A stretch of 64,000 nucleotides of DNA from Psychrobacter namhaensis (GTDB lineage: Bacteria > Pseudomonadota > Gammaproteobacteria > Pseudomonadales > Moraxellaceae), in contig NZ_JABASS010000005.1 of the NCBI RefSeq assembly GCF_016107545.1, positions 116,726 to 180,725 on the forward strand. The letters are read 5' to 3'. Numbering within the stretch: the stretch's first letter is position 1; every line of letters starts with the position of its first letter. The translations under genes and the position numbers were made by a program. Below, piece by piece: positions 1-10,010 of this stretch. The notes under the pieces are model-generated. The model was not told the DNA's origin, made no database searches, and saw only the letters and a list, made by a program, of their open reading frames with translations.

Positions 1-370
1 TGGTTATTTTAGCAAAAATCGCTCCATTACAGAACCATGTGGCCATGATAAAAGCGCTCTTACCTGTAGAGTGTATTGAGTTATTTATCCCACTCCCGTC
101 GCTTTAAAAAATCTGTGTGTATAAAATGTGCTACTGAGACAAAGTGATCGTTGATAAAGAGACTCACGAATAAAGGAGCTTTGGGTAATAAAGAAGTTGT
201 GACGTTTAACTTTATAATTTAATGTCATATTTTCAATCTATTAGCAATATTTGTTATAATCCTGCTTCTAAAGTAGGCGTGCTAATGATTTTTGCTCACT
301 GCTTTATCATCCCAATTTATGGCCAATGGCTTCATAGCAAAACCACCCTTGTAAAGATATTGAGTAACTT
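1..370. other. Intergenic/left-edge region upstream of ttcA
   Basis: No convincing gene. On the minus strand a possible start codon (ATG read from base 46 downwards) opens a frame of about 15 codons that runs off the left edge, so a divergent gene could begin here, but there is no good ribosome binding site and I do not recognise the residues. The rest is AT-rich and holds the ttcA promoter. Confidence 0.4.
252..260 (+). promoter_or_regulatory. Extended -10 promoter element for ttcA
   Basis: The sequence TGTTATAAT is a perfect extended -10 (TGnTATAAT) about 110 bases before the ttcA start. No good -35 hexamer sits 17 bases upstream, as is usual for extended -10 promoters. The same TGTTATAAT element recurs before rnd. 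Confidence 0.5.
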
Positions 371-1519
371 ATGACCGCAGCGACCTTGTTTACGCCAAAA
401 ATTACGCCTGATTTTGATGATACTGGCTTAGATAACCATGCTTTAGACGCTAATATGGATGGCATGGAATACGATGATGGCGCTGACGATGAGGATTATG
501 AAGACAGTGCTGTGACTGGGCAGTCAGCGCCCACTGAGTCGGCACAGTTTCGTAAGCTACAGAAAAAACTACGTAGGCAAGTGTCTTGGGCGATTCGTGA
601 TTTTAATATGATCGAAGAGGGTGATGTGGTGATGGTCTGTGTGTCAGGGGGCAAGGACAGCTATACACTACTGGACATTCTACTGCTTCTCAAGCGCATC
701 GCACCCATTAGTTTTGATATCGTTGCGGTCAATCTTGACCAAAAGCAGCCCGGCTATCCTGAAGATATTTTGCCCGCTTATCTAAACGAGCAGGGTATTG
801 CTCACTATATCTTAGAAAAAGACACTTATAGTATTGTCAAAAGCGTGGTGCCCGAAGGCAAAACGTATTGCTCAGCCTGTTCGCGCCTACGTCGCGGTTC
901 TCTGTACGGCTTTGCCAAACAAATTGGAGCGACCAAGATTGCCTTGGGTCATCACCGTGATGACATGTTGGCCACTTTCTTTTTAAACCTGTTTCATGGA
1001 GGTGCCCTCAAATCGATGCCTCCTAAGTTGCTCAGTGACGACAAGCAAAACCTACTTATTCGCCCATTGGCTTATGTCGAAGAAAAAGACATCATTGACT
1101 ATGCTCGCCTCAAAGAATTTCCCATTATTCCCTGCAATTTATGCGGTAGCCAAACTAATCTACAGCGTGCGATCATCAACGACATGTTGCGAGAGTGGGA
1201 TAATGCGCACCCTCAGCGTTTGGCGTCCATTTTTAAAGCCATGCAAAACGTGGCACCGTCACAGTTAGCGGATCGTGAGTTGTTTGATTTTGAACAGTTA
1301 AGTCTTGACCGTGATGATAATGAGCGTTTATTTGAAGGGGATAATATTCAAGCAGGGCAGACCGACAGTTTGGCGGAGATTGGCTTGCCAGTATCGCCAA
1401 AAGCGCAGACGTTTAGCTCGAAGTTTGCTAGCGATAAGCAGGATTCGGCAAGTAAGAATAAAACGGCAGAGGGCAGCCGTAGCACACAGAAAATCCCAAC
1501 CATTAATCCTGTTCTTTAA
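371..1519 (+). CDS. ttcA: tRNA 2-thiocytidine(32) biosynthesis protein TtcA
   Basis: Cytoplasmic ATP-dependent, iron-sulfur enzyme that thiolates C32 in tRNAs. The PP-loop SGGKDS is at residues 92-97, followed by the CSAC pair (Cys167, Cys170) and CNLC pair (Cys255, Cys258) that are diagnostic of TtcA. At 382 residues it is longer than the roughly 300-residue enterobacterial enzyme: an acidic low-complexity extension (residues about 25-50) precedes the core and a Ser/Lys-rich tail of some 70 residues follows it. Monocistronic by context: own extended -10 promoter upstream and a bidirectional terminator after the stop. Core assignment is secure; the roles of the extensions are unknown. Confidence 0.95.
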   Translation: MTAATLFTPKITPDFDDTGLDNHALDANMDGMEYDDGADDEDYEDSAVTGQSAPTESAQFRKLQKKLRRQVSWAIRDFNMIEEGDVVMVCVSGGKDSYTLLDILLLLKRIAPISFDIVAVNLDQKQPGYPEDILPAYLNEQGIAHYILEKDTYSIVKSVVPEGKTYCSACSRLRRGSLYGFAKQIGATKIALGHHRDDMLATFFLNLFHGGALKSMPPKLLSDDKQNLLIRPLAYVEEKDIIDYARLKEFPIIPCNLCGSQTNLQRAIINDMLREWDNAHPQRLASIFKAMQNVAPSQLADRELFDFEQLSLDRDDNERLFEGDNIQAGQTDSLAEIGLPVSPKAQTFSSKFASDKQDSASKNKTAEGSRSTQKIPTINPVL

Positions 1520-1586
1520 CGGTTTATCAGAGCGTGTCCTCGTTTTAAGAGTAATGAGGGCATGCCTGAGCCGTTAAATAACTCAT

Positions 1587-1624
1587 AAAAAAACCAGCTC
1601 ATATTTAGTATGGCTGGTTTTTTT
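1587..1624. terminator. Bidirectional intrinsic terminator between ttcA and fixH
   Basis: A-tract, stem CCAGC/GCTGG with flanking A/T pairing, then a run of seven T. Symmetric, so it can end both ttcA (plus) and the ccoG-fixH transcript (minus). Confidence 0.8.
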
Positions 1625-1652
1625 ACATTGTCAGATGAGGTAATGGTAAACG

Positions 1653-2234
1653 TTAACTTTCGGCAAAAACAGGTAATGGATCGAAATTAACCTCTGAGCG
1701 TGGCAATTTTGCGACATCTTGCATGCGCCAATCTTCTTTACCGTCATTACTTACTTGCAAGTAGTACTTGGCTTTTATAGGATCCATGTCTACTTGCGCG
1801 CTGTACTTATTGCCCTCGACATGCTGAAGCACCACATCACGATCTTTTTTGACGTCAGTTGCGTGTGAGATAGACAGGTCCAGCTTTTCTGGATAAACGA
1901 GCGGCGTACCATCCAGTAGTTTACCTGACTGCAAGCTTTGCTCAGGATAATTTAAATAAAAAACAATCTCGCCATTATCAGCAAACTGCATTTTGCCATG
2001 CAAGTCTAAATCAGCCGTGAGCTTGTCACGTGACACATCTTGATAAAGTGTCTTGCCATCCATATACCAGTCGTCACGTACCACGCTGTCACGGATTTGA
2101 TAAGAATAATAAACAAACCAAAGGCAGGCGATCACAACCGCAGCTGGCATGCCAATCACAAAGATAACGACCATGTAATTTTTATACCATGGCTGCGTGT
2201 CTTGATGCTTAAAGTTCGGTGCTGGAGTAGACAT
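1653..2234 (-). CDS. FixH family protein
   Basis: Single-pass membrane protein of 193 residues with one transmembrane segment at about residues 21-45 and a periplasmic beta-rich domain. FixH proteins take part in cbb3 oxidase maturation, probably with the copper/haem assembly machinery. Position supports this: it follows ccoG on the same strand, 145 bases downstream, and lies beside ccoNOQP. The copper-transporting ATPase CcoI and CcoS that often follow fixH are absent here; a terminator and ttcA come next. Family call is by N-terminal topology, size and context. Confidence 0.85.
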   Translation of the reverse strand: MSTPAPNFKHQDTQPWYKNYMVVIFVIGMPAAVVIACLWFVYYSYQIRDSVVRDDWYMDGKTLYQDVSRDKLTADLDLHGKMQFADNGEIVFYLNYPEQSLQSGKLLDGTPLVYPEKLDLSISHATDVKKDRDVVLQHVEGNKYSAQVDMDPIKAKYYLQVSNDGKEDWRMQDVAKLPRSEVNFDPLPVFAES

Positions 2235-2379
2235 AAAATACCTATTAACTGTATCGACTAACTGTATCGACGGATAATCTGACGGCTAAATACTGCCAGT
2301 TTTATGATAAATCGTAACCCCGTTAGTCCTTGACTAACGGATGCAATATAACAGACTACATAGCTAGACTTTTAATAAC

Positions 2380-3789
2380 TTACTGACCTTGAGTGGTAAA
2401 AATATTTTGCTTACTGACCTTGTACTGGCCATCTTCACTGGTCACATTTAAGGTCACAGGGGTTTGCCCAAACTCAATCACATCGGGGTCGCCATAGATA
2501 CTTACGGGCATATCAAAGCTTTCGCCCGCTTCTAGGGGTACATCATTAAATCGCAGCTCTAAGCTTAAACCCTCTTGCGGTGCAAGGGTTATCGTATAAG
2601 AATGAGCGTCCTGCGTCTTATTGGTCAGTTTAACGATATAGCTGTTTTCAATCATGCCTTGATTATTGACTGAAGACAACTGATTACGGTCACGACGAAT
2701 ATCAATCTCTAACGGCACTCGGTCCGTCAAAGCATATATGACGCCACCACATAATATGGCTAACAACGCTAAGTAAGCAAACAAGCGTGGGCGTAACACG
2801 CGGCTTGGCTCTTTTTCTGCCAATTGACGCTCTGTCGTATAGCGGATAAGCCCACGTGGGTAGCCGACCTTGTCCATGATTTCATTACACGCATCGATAC
2901 AAGCCGCGCACTGGATACATCCAACCTGTAAACCGTCTCGAATATCGATACCAGTCGGGCAGACCTGCACACACATTTGACATTCGATACAATCGCCTAA
3001 ATCTTCAGGATTTGTGCCTTTTTTACGAGGGCCGCGTGGCTCGCCGCGCTCATAATCATAGGAGACAATCAGCGTATCCTTGTCAAACATGACACTTTGG
3101 AATCGGCCATAAGGACAGATTTGAATACACATTTGCTCACGCATGTAACCGGCATTAGCATAGGTTGCAAACGTAAAGATAAACATCGATATCCAGACCC
3201 ACGTTGGCCAGTCGGGAAGTGGTATGAAGCCTATCATTTGCCAGCTTTGATACAAATAATCTGTCCCAGCGACGTAGCTTACAAAAGTCGCTGCTGTAAT
3301 CACTGAAAATACAAACCAAATAAAATATACGACAGAGCGTTTAAATACTTTTTTTGCGCTCAGCGGTTCTTTATCAAATTTGATTCGTTTGTTGCGATCA
3401 CCAATGACCCACTTTTCGACATACTGATAAAGATGCGTCCAAATCGTTTGGGGGCAGGCATAGCCACACCAAACGCGCCCTGCATACACGGTCACCATAA
3501 ACAAAGTAAAAGCTGCAATGATGGCAAACGCAGCAATAAAGTAAAAATCTTGGGTCAAAAACGTCATGCCAAAAATATAGTAATGCTGTGAGGGAACATC
3601 AAACCATATTGCTTGTCTACCATTATATCGTAGCCACGGCAAAAGCAGAAACGCAGCCAAAAGCGCATACATCGTGATGACACGAATATTTTGATAAAAA
3701 CCTGTGACAAACCTAGGGTGAACGCGATGTTTGGTGGCATCAAGATCAACTTGCTGTACAGGAATTTTATTGGGTTGTTGTGCTGACAT
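2380..3789 (-). CDS. ccoG: Cytochrome c oxidase accessory protein CcoG (FixG/RdxA)
   Basis: Polytopic membrane iron-sulfur protein needed for cbb3 oxidase assembly, thought to reduce copper for the CuB centre. Residues about 38-215 hold several transmembrane helices with CGYACP (Cys108, Cys112) and CIQICP (Cys221, Cys225). Two 4Fe-4S ferredoxin motifs follow: Cys267/270/273/277 and Cys291/294/297/301. After a last helix (about 337-355) comes the Ig-like FixG C-terminal domain. The length of 469 is normal. It lies downstream of ccoP but across a terminator and a 430-base gap, so it probably has its own promoter. fixH follows. Confidence 0.95.
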   Translation of the reverse strand: MSAQQPNKIPVQQVDLDATKHRVHPRFVTGFYQNIRVITMYALLAAFLLLPWLRYNGRQAIWFDVPSQHYYIFGMTFLTQDFYFIAAFAIIAAFTLFMVTVYAGRVWCGYACPQTIWTHLYQYVEKWVIGDRNKRIKFDKEPLSAKKVFKRSVVYFIWFVFSVITAATFVSYVAGTDYLYQSWQMIGFIPLPDWPTWVWISMFIFTFATYANAGYMREQMCIQICPYGRFQSVMFDKDTLIVSYDYERGEPRGPRKKGTNPEDLGDCIECQMCVQVCPTGIDIRDGLQVGCIQCAACIDACNEIMDKVGYPRGLIRYTTERQLAEKEPSRVLRPRLFAYLALLAILCGGVIYALTDRVPLEIDIRRDRNQLSSVNNQGMIENSYIVKLTNKTQDAHSYTITLAPQEGLSLELRFNDVPLEAGESFDMPVSIYGDPDVIEFGQTPVTLNVTSEDGQYKVSKQNIFTTQGQ

Positions 3790-4140
3790 AAACGTGCCTC
3801 TTTTAAAAAAGAATCAGTTTGCTGGCATGATGAACAAACACCTTTGATAATGAGATGTATGAGTGTGCGATGTTATCAATGTCAGTAAGTAGCGGCGCGA
3901 ACTTTGAACCACAAAGTATCGAATCCACCTACCAAATGATCGATTGTATATAGCTAAATGAGAATCGGTAAGATCTGCTAAAACCAGTGACTAATACACG
4001 GTTTTTAGGTGCCGTTATTTTAACATTCTCCCTACTATAAATGGGGTGATAATCTTAAAAAGCAAATAATATATAGTAATAATTATCGATAGCTCAGTCG
4101 TGCAAGATGCCCTAAATAAAGGCTTGATGACAGACGTATA
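3790..4140. other. Intergenic region upstream of ccoG
   Basis: AT-rich non-coding stretch between the cco terminator and the ccoG start. It should hold the ccoG promoter on the minus strand. I looked for a TTGAT-N4-ATCAA FNR/ANR box and found only isolated half-sites. Confidence 0.4.
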
Positions 4141-4176
4141 AAAAGGGAGAACTGTTTTTACAGTTCTCCCTTTTTT
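4141..4176 (-). terminator. Intrinsic terminator of ccoNOQP
   Basis: Perfect 10-bp stem GGGAGAACTG/CAGTTCTCCC with a 6-base loop, flanked by A and T tracts, 46 bases after the ccoP stop. Read on the minus strand it ends in TTTTTAT. Confidence 0.85.
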
Positions 4177-4221
4177 GACACTTATCCATTTATTTCTAAT
4201 ACAGCATATAACGAAACTATA

Positions 4222-5358
4222 TTAGTTAACAGTCGCTTCCACAGTTTCTGGAACCTCAGTGGTAGCAGTTGCTGCTTTAGCAGGCTGCGCGGTCTTATCT
4301 GACAGTGAGTAAACATAAGCAGCAAGAAGCATAATACGCTCATTACCTAACTTAGTTTGCCATTCAGGCATCACACCAGCACGACCATAACGTAAAGTCT
4401 CACGAATGGTTTCGCGATCGCCGCCATATAACCAAGTATTATCCGTTAAATTAGGCGCGCCAGTAGAGTTCATACCTTTAGCGTCTTCACCATGGCAAAG
4501 CACACAGTTGGTAGGCTCATTAAAGATGACCTTACCTTGAGCGACCTTCGTTTGATCAAGATCGTAACCTGGCTGGTTGCCTGATATCGATAACACGTAT
4601 TCAGATACCGCACGTATGCCATCTTCACCAAGTTGATCACGCCACGCTGCCATACCACCGACTCGGCCGTTATGCAGCGTCGTCAAGATGTTTTCAGGGG
4701 CGCCGCCATATAACCAATCATTATCGGTTAAGTTTGGATAACCTGTGGCACCTTTAGCGTTAGAGCCGTGACACACTGAACAGTTCTGTAGAAACAAGCG
4801 GCTACCCACTTTTAAAGCATTGGGGTTTTCAGATAACTTTTCTACATAGGGAGCGAGATCCGCCACCTTTTCATCAATCTGAGTTTGCAGATCTGCTGGC
4901 GGATTATCACTATGACGCATCGTCGCTTGCATATCCGCAAGTGTCGCTAAAGTCGATGTGGCCCCGCTGGCATCCGCTTTTGCTAAGATGTTTTGTTCAA
5001 AGTTATCCGTAAATACTTTGTTATTGCTCTCAAGCTCACTATACAGCTCGTTTTTAGAAGACCATGGTACTGTTTCGCCATCGACTTCTACGGTGGCAAT
5101 ACCGTCCCATTTTGACGGAAAAATAGCTGGAAAAAATACCCAGTATGCAATACCCCAAACGATAGAACCAAAAAATATCACTAGCCACCATTTAGGCAAT
5201 GGCTTGTCATACTCTTTAATGCCATCATAAGCATGGCCTGTGGTACCGTCCTCTTCTAGTTCTGGCTTGTACTTCAATACCATTAGTAAGACACCGAGGA
5301 TAGCAGCCCAACACATGATACTTAGTATGGTAATCCAAGAACTCCAAAAAAATGTCAT
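4222..5358 (-). CDS. ccoP: cbb3-type cytochrome c oxidase subunit III, dihaem CcoP
   Basis: Membrane-anchored dihaem cytochrome c that feeds electrons to CcoO/CcoN. Two transmembrane helices (about residues 7-28 and 57-77) are followed by two cytochrome c domains with CSVCH (Cys193, Cys196, His197) and CVLCH (Cys285, Cys288, His289). Between helix 2 and the first haem is an Ala/Asp-rich stretch of about 90 residues, longer than in short CcoP proteins. The tail after residue about 355 is Ala/Thr/Glu-rich. The start overlaps the 3' end of ccoQ by four bases, implying translational coupling. Last gene before the terminator. Confidence 0.95.
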   Translation of the reverse strand: MTFFWSSWITILSIMCWAAILGVLLMVLKYKPELEEDGTTGHAYDGIKEYDKPLPKWWLVIFFGSIVWGIAYWVFFPAIFPSKWDGIATVEVDGETVPWSSKNELYSELESNNKVFTDNFEQNILAKADASGATSTLATLADMQATMRHSDNPPADLQTQIDEKVADLAPYVEKLSENPNALKVGSRLFLQNCSVCHGSNAKGATGYPNLTDNDWLYGGAPENILTTLHNGRVGGMAAWRDQLGEDGIRAVSEYVLSISGNQPGYDLDQTKVAQGKVIFNEPTNCVLCHGEDAKGMNSTGAPNLTDNTWLYGGDRETIRETLRYGRAGVMPEWQTKLGNERIMLLAAYVYSLSDKTAQPAKAATATTEVPETVEATVN

Positions 5359-5537
5359 CGTTTATCCTTATTGCGCTGCTCTTCAGACAGAGATTCTATA
5401 TCCTCGTCATCAAGCGCAAGTTGTGCATCTTCTTCGAAGCGTTTTTTGTTTTTTGGCGAATACGCCCACCATGCAACACCTACGAAGGCAACAAAGGCAG
5501 AAACGGTCGCAATTGTTTGTAATTCACCAATACCCAT
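5355..5537 (-). CDS. ccoQ: cbb3-type cytochrome oxidase subunit IV CcoQ
   Basis: Small single-helix protein (60 residues) with an N-terminal transmembrane segment at about 5-27 and the sequence WWAYSPKNKKRF typical of CcoQ just after it; the rest is acidic. It stabilises the oxidase. Overlaps both neighbours (one base with ccoO, four with ccoP), the standard tight N-O-Q-P arrangement. Confidence 0.93.
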   Translation of the reverse strand: MGIGELQTIATVSAFVAFVGVAWWAYSPKNKKRFEEDAQLALDDEDIESLSEEQRNKDKR

Positions 5538-6175
5538 TAGCGCTGTCCTTCCATCGCGGTGCCTAACTGCTGTAGATAAGCGACCAAAGCATCAAGTTCA
5601 GTGGCACCAAGTACAGCATCGGGTGCTCCTTCGATATCTTCTTCAGTGTAAGGTACACCAAAGCGATCGCGGAATAGACGCATTTTAGTTTGAACGTTTG
5701 CACCATTCACTTCGTTGGTAGCCAGCCATGGGAAACCAGGCATGACTGATTCAGGGACCAGTGAACGTGGATCGATCAAATGCTGCTTTTGCCAGTCTTC
5801 AGAATAACGTCCACCAACACGTGCCAGATCAGGTCCAGTACGTTTTGAGCCCCATAAGAATGGGTGATCCCACGTAGATTCAGCAGCACGTGAGTATGGT
5901 CCATAACGTTCAACTTCAGCACGTAGTGGACGAATCATCTGAGTATGACAAACGTGACAACCTTCACGAATATAGATGTCACGACCTTCAAATTCTAGTG
6001 CAGTCCATGGCTCCATAGAGGGCAGGGGAGCATTCACCCCACCTTCTTCAGGACCCTTGTTGTCATATATCAATGGTACGATTTCAACTAGCGTTGCAAA
6101 GCTAATAGCAATAACGATACCGATAACCAACAAGCCTGTATTTTTTTCAATAATTTCATGCGGTGTACCAGACAT
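5537..6175 (-). CDS. ccoO: cbb3-type cytochrome c oxidase subunit II, monohaem CcoO
   Basis: Membrane-bound monohaem cytochrome c that passes electrons from CcoP to CcoN. N-terminal anchor at about residues 13-36, haem c site CHVCH (Cys73, Cys76, His77) followed by TQMIRP, and a conserved [12 protein letters not shown] segment. The 212-residue length is normal. Nine bases separate it from ccoN upstream, and its stop overlaps the ccoQ start. Confidence 0.96.
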   Translation of the reverse strand: MSGTPHEIIEKNTGLLVIGIVIAISFATLVEIVPLIYDNKGPEEGGVNAPLPSMEPWTALEFEGRDIYIREGCHVCHTQMIRPLRAEVERYGPYSRAAESTWDHPFLWGSKRTGPDLARVGGRYSEDWQKQHLIDPRSLVPESVMPGFPWLATNEVNGANVQTKMRLFRDRFGVPYTEEDIEGAPDAVLGATELDALVAYLQQLGTAMEGQR

Positions 6176-6184
6176 GATCGCTCC

Positions 6185-7666
6185 TTATACGTTAGCTGCC
6201 GAAGGTTTATCAACACTAGGTTCATGATCAGTAGGATCTGCGATATCGACAGGCTTACCTTCTGGCATCTTAAGTGTTTTATAAACGTTATATGCCATCA
6301 CAAACATACCCGATACATATAATAGGCCACCAAAAGCACGACCAATATACGGGAAATGCGAGAATTCAACGGTATCAACGAAACTATATACCAACGTACC
6401 ATCTGGGTTAGTCGCCAGCCACATCATGCCTTGACCAATACCTGAAATCCACATGGATACGATATAGAAGATAGTACCCGCGGTCGCCAGCCAAAAATGC
6501 GTCGTGATTAAGCTGATAGAATACATTTTTGGTTTGTTATAGATACGTGGTAACAACACGTATAGTGAACCAATGGTAATCATACCTACCCAGCCAAGCG
6601 CACCTGAGTGTACGTGACCGACTGTCCAATCCGTGTTATGCGATAGCGCATTGACGGTTTTGATAGACATCATTGGGCCTTCGAACGTCGACATCGCGTA
6701 GAACGACAATGCCACAATCATAAAGCGAATGATTGGATCAGTACGTAATTTATCCCAACTACCTGATAGCGTTAGTACACCGTTAATCATACCACCCCAA
6801 GAGGGTGCGAATAGGATGATTGAGAAGACCATTGCCAATGACTGCGTCCAATCTGGAAGCGCTGAATAATGCAAATGGTGACCACCAGCCCACATATATG
6901 ACGCAATCAATGCCCAAAAGTGAACGATCGACAAACGATAAGAATAAATAGGACGACCAATCTGTACCGGAACGAAGTAGTACATCATTCCAAGGAACGC
7001 TGCCGTTAGATAAAAACCTACCGCGTTATGCCCGTACCACCACTGCACCATCGCATCGGTCGCACCGCCAAATAACGAGTAAGACTTAAATGCGCTAACA
7101 GGAATCGCCATACTGTTTACGATATGTAGTAGGGCAATCGTAATAATGAAGGCAGCAAAGAACCAGTTAGCCACATAGATATGTGAGGTTTTACGTTTGA
7201 TGAGCGTACCGAAGAAGACAATGGCATAAGATATCCATACCAGAGCAATTAAAATATCGATTGGCCACTCAAGCTCAGCGTATTCCTTGGTCGACGTTAA
7301 ACCTAGAGGAAGGGTAATGACGGCTGATACGATAACCGCTTGCCAACCCCAAAAAGTAAACCAAGCTAAGTAAGGCGCGAATAACCTTGTCTTACAGGTG
7401 CGCTGAACAATATAGTAAGACGTTGCGAACAGGGCCGAGCCTCCGAACGCAAAAATAACCGCATTAGTATGTAGCGGTCTTAAACGACTAAAGGTCAGCC
7501 ATGGGATGTCAAAGTTCAGTGCTGGCCATGCTAACTGTGAAGCAATGAACACACCAATACTCATGCCGACGATGCCCCATACCACGGCCATTATCGTAAA
7601 GAATCTTACGACAGTAATTTCGTACTCACGGTCCACTGGGGCGACTGCTGTGTTTTGTAAACTCAT
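6185..7666 (-). CDS. ccoN: cbb3-type cytochrome c oxidase subunit I CcoN
   Basis: Catalytic haem-copper subunit that reduces O2 to water and pumps protons; high oxygen affinity is typical of the family. The 493 residues contain about 12 transmembrane helices with the conserved histidines in [28 protein letters not shown] and [13 protein letters not shown], and [14 protein letters not shown] near the C-terminal third. First gene of ccoNOQP; GGAATC precedes the ATG. Expression is often oxygen-controlled through FNR/ANR, but I found no full box in the 860-base upstream gap. Confidence 0.97.
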   Translation of the reverse strand: MSLQNTAVAPVDREYEITVVRFFTIMAVVWGIVGMSIGVFIASQLAWPALNFDIPWLTFSRLRPLHTNAVIFAFGGSALFATSYYIVQRTCKTRLFAPYLAWFTFWGWQAVIVSAVITLPLGLTSTKEYAELEWPIDILIALVWISYAIVFFGTLIKRKTSHIYVANWFFAAFIITIALLHIVNSMAIPVSAFKSYSLFGGATDAMVQWWYGHNAVGFYLTAAFLGMMYYFVPVQIGRPIYSYRLSIVHFWALIASYMWAGGHHLHYSALPDWTQSLAMVFSIILFAPSWGGMINGVLTLSGSWDKLRTDPIIRFMIVALSFYAMSTFEGPMMSIKTVNALSHNTDWTVGHVHSGALGWVGMITIGSLYVLLPRIYNKPKMYSISLITTHFWLATAGTIFYIVSMWISGIGQGMMWLATNPDGTLVYSFVDTVEFSHFPYIGRAFGGLLYVSGMFVMAYNVYKTLKMPEGKPVDIADPTDHEPSVDKPSAANV

Positions 7667-8527
7667 TGGATGATTCCTTTACAGCCCGAATTATCAACAG
7701 AATTAACTAACTCTCCGCATCATCTGCACTATACAAATAATCACCAGATAACGATTGCGGTACATGCGGTTTTTTGACCTACTTATGACAGTCACGTTAT
7801 TAACTATCAATCTAAGCTTTCGCTCTACATCAGCTAGTATTAGTAGACAGAAGAGACGTTGCAAACGCCCTGCGCTTGTCGCTAATTGATAGTAGGATTA
7901 TTAATAAAACGTCAAAGTACATAAGAAGGTGCGCCGTTTTTGAGCATCAAACATCTCATGAGGCTAAGTATTTATCTTAATTATTACCCAAAATCTGTAC
8001 GAATGAAGATAGATACTAATATCCATAGGATCGTAAAAAACACATTAACCCTAGATGTGTGCTAGCGGCAGCTGACAAAAAAACATGTTTACGTAATGTT
8101 TAGTTAAAACTCCTGACTCTGTTTAAGGGTATTGTAACGCAATCCTAATGAAATATCATCAGAACTATGCGGCAAAATACAAACTCTTTGGTAAAAATAC
8201 TAGCGAGCAACTTATTATTAAGACGCTATCGCCCTATTTTATACTCTATTTTGTCACTATTCTAGCGGTACATTTGAGTGAGGAAATCATAGATCATTGC
8301 CCAGCGTTGGCATGACTGAGGGAAGGACTTTTGTAACAATGGCAACCTTAGAGAGATAAATAGGTTTTACTTATCATCAAGCCGCCCTTTATAATAAGGC
8401 CGAACACGAATGATAGTGGCGTTCTTTTATATCGCTGTTATCAGCAACTACTCTATAATTTGGTATCCCGTTAGGCGAGGATACTAAAAAACTTTTGCCT
8501 AATATAATACTAATTAAGGACAATAAT
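7667..8527. other. Long intergenic region between ccoN and the SCP2 gene
   Basis: 860 bases with no supportable gene on either strand. It must carry the divergent promoters for ccoNOQP (minus) and the SCP2 gene (plus). I see no repeat copy, no clear terminator and no complete FNR/ANR palindrome. Long non-coding leaders before cco operons can hold regulatory sites or small RNAs, but nothing here is specific enough to call. Confidence 0.4.
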
Positions 8528-8917
8528 ATGGCCGTATTTTTGACAGATGAATGGTTTGAGCAAGTTGAACAGATGGGTCGTGAAGCAGGCGAACTTAACT
8601 TACCACCAGCACTTGCAAATATGATCGTCAACCTAAAAGTCTCTGACACTGAGAAAGATATCGAAGCTAACTTTGCTAATGGTTTACTGCATCGCGGCTT
8701 AAATGACTCGGCAACGACAACTTTATTACTTGATCGTAGTATCTTACAGTCCATCATCACAGACTTTGATACCAATCAAATTATGGGTGCATTTATGAGT
8801 GGCAAGATTCGCGTAGAAGGCGATATGTCACAATTAATGGCGGTACAGACCGCTCGCCCAAGCGCCGAGCAAAAAGAGCTGTACACCCGTATCAAATCAA
8901 TGACGACGATGGCTTGA
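8528..8917 (+). CDS. SCP2 sterol-binding domain-containing protein
   Basis: 129-residue single-domain protein matching the SCP2 lipid-carrier fold: alternating beta strands and the C-terminal signature GAFMSGKIRVEGDMSQLM, near residues 94-111. In bacteria such proteins bind hydrophobic ligands; the ligand here is unknown. I chose the ATG at 8528 because TAAGGA lies 7 bases upstream; an earlier TTG at 8495 has no such site. It stands alone, facing away from ccoN, with a terminator about 45 bases after the stop. Confidence 0.85.
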   Translation: MAVFLTDEWFEQVEQMGREAGELNLPPALANMIVNLKVSDTEKDIEANFANGLLHRGLNDSATTTLLLDRSILQSIITDFDTNQIMGAFMSGKIRVEGDMSQLMAVQTARPSAEQKELYTRIKSMTTMA

Positions 8918-8962
8918 TCTTAAAGTTGTACGGTTTTTTCAAACCGTGAGAGTCCATTTGGC

Positions 8963-8997
8963 AAAAAAATCCCCTAATTGACGTTAGGGGATTTTTT
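8963..8997. terminator. Bidirectional terminator between the SCP2 gene and the convergent hypothetical gene
   Basis: Stem ATCCCCTAA/TTAGGGGAT with a 6-base loop, A-tract on the left and T-tract on the right. Confidence 0.85.
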
Positions 8998-9035
8998 ATG
9001 GTTACCGTCAACAGTAAAGCGTGTTTATCGTTGCA

Positions 9036-10010
9036 TTAACTGGCTTTTGATGGCTGTGCTGTCTTGCTCTGATTTTCTTTATAAATTGCCGCTTGGAGCC
9101 AGACGTTTGCTTGTACATAATCCTGCACTTTAATAGAGGCCGTCTCTGGAGTATTAAGCGCGCCAATACGTACCACAAATGGATCGGCGTCTTGCTCACG
9201 TAGTATCACCACGTCAAACAGAATAACTGACTTTTCGTTAAACACCGTCTCTTGTTTGCCGAGCACCTGACCTTGGCACCATGCTTCATCTTCTTGCCCC
9301 AGCGTATCACCAAACAGATACGCACACATATGACCCAGATTAATCTCTACAGGCGCCATCTGCTCTTTGGTTTCTGGCTTCCATGCTTTAATTTGCTCTT
9401 GTAGGTCATCTGGTAGCTTGCCATCATTGGCCGCCACAATGTCGTTAAACGCACGGTGGTAGCGGATGGCTTCTTGATCCTCAACCATAATGACTTCATC
9501 TTGATCACTCAGTTTAATCTCATGCGCCCACGCACTCAAATTCACAAAATAAGAGGTGTCTCGCTGATACAAATGGCGATTGGTAGTATAAAGTTGGTCA
9601 AAAGCATAAATGATACTGCCATCAGCGGTACGCAAACGTAGGACTGCATCGTGTGAGTTGTCATTAGCGATGACGCGCTCAATTTTACAATTGAGTCCAT
9701 AAGGGCTATCCACACAAGGGTAGGCGTTGATAAAGCACTCAGGCTTACCATTTTTCATCGCGAGTACTTGATTGATGTGACAAGGCTGGTCTTCAGACAG
9801 CAGTAAGCAGCTATCTTGAGCGCTCACATTGCTATTTAGGCCTTTAGGCATCGCTGCTTGTTCAATCATTTTTTGCAACCACTCTGGTACGTCATGACTC
9901 ATGTCATCGGTCAGAATGCGCCAATGGTCGGCATGGCCCGCAGATTGCTCATCAGTTAAGGTGATTTTGGTGGGAGACTGGATGTTTTTATATTGATAAT
10001 TAATGGTCAT
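9036..10010 (-). CDS. Conserved-looking hypothetical protein (324 aa)
   Basis: I do not recognise this protein. It has no signal peptide and no transmembrane helix, is acidic, and has cysteines scattered through residues about 60-110. The middle has a duplicated feel of beta strands around residues 100-190, and the C-terminal part ends in a Lys/Gln/Ser tail. The ATG at 10010 (start MTINYQ) is preferred over a TTG at 10022. Codon use looks like its neighbours, so I take it as a real native gene, transcribed alone, with a shared terminator at its 3' end. Confidence 0.75.
   Translation of the reverse strand: MTINYQYKNIQSPTKITLTDEQSAGHADHWRILTDDMSHDVPEWLQKMIEQAAMPKGLNSNVSAQDSCLLLSEDQPCHINQVLAMKNGKPECFINAYPCVDSPYGLNCKIERVIANDNSHDAVLRLRTADGSIIYAFDQLYTTNRHLYQRDTSYFVNLSAWAHEIKLSDQDEVIMVEDQEAIRYHRAFNDIVAANDGKLPDDLQEQIKAWKPETKEQMAPVEINLGHMCAYLFGDTLGQEDEAWCQGQVLGKQETVFNEKSVILFDVVILREQDADPFVVRIGALNTPETASIKVQDYVQANVWLQAAIYKENQSKTAQPSKAS

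Noticed and set aside
80..130. Possible degenerate fourth copy of the palindromic repeat (TTATCCCACTC)
   Set aside because: Only about 11 bases resemble the repeat; there is no partner arm or core.
7667..8494. FNR/ANR box upstream of ccoN
   Set aside because: Only isolated half-sites (TTGAT, ATCAA); no TTGAT-N4-ATCAA palindrome is present.
8389..8775. Minus-strand 128-codon open frame opposite the SCP2 gene
   Set aside because: Opposite a recognised domain with a good ribosome binding site; composition is Ser/Leu-rich as in shadow frames.
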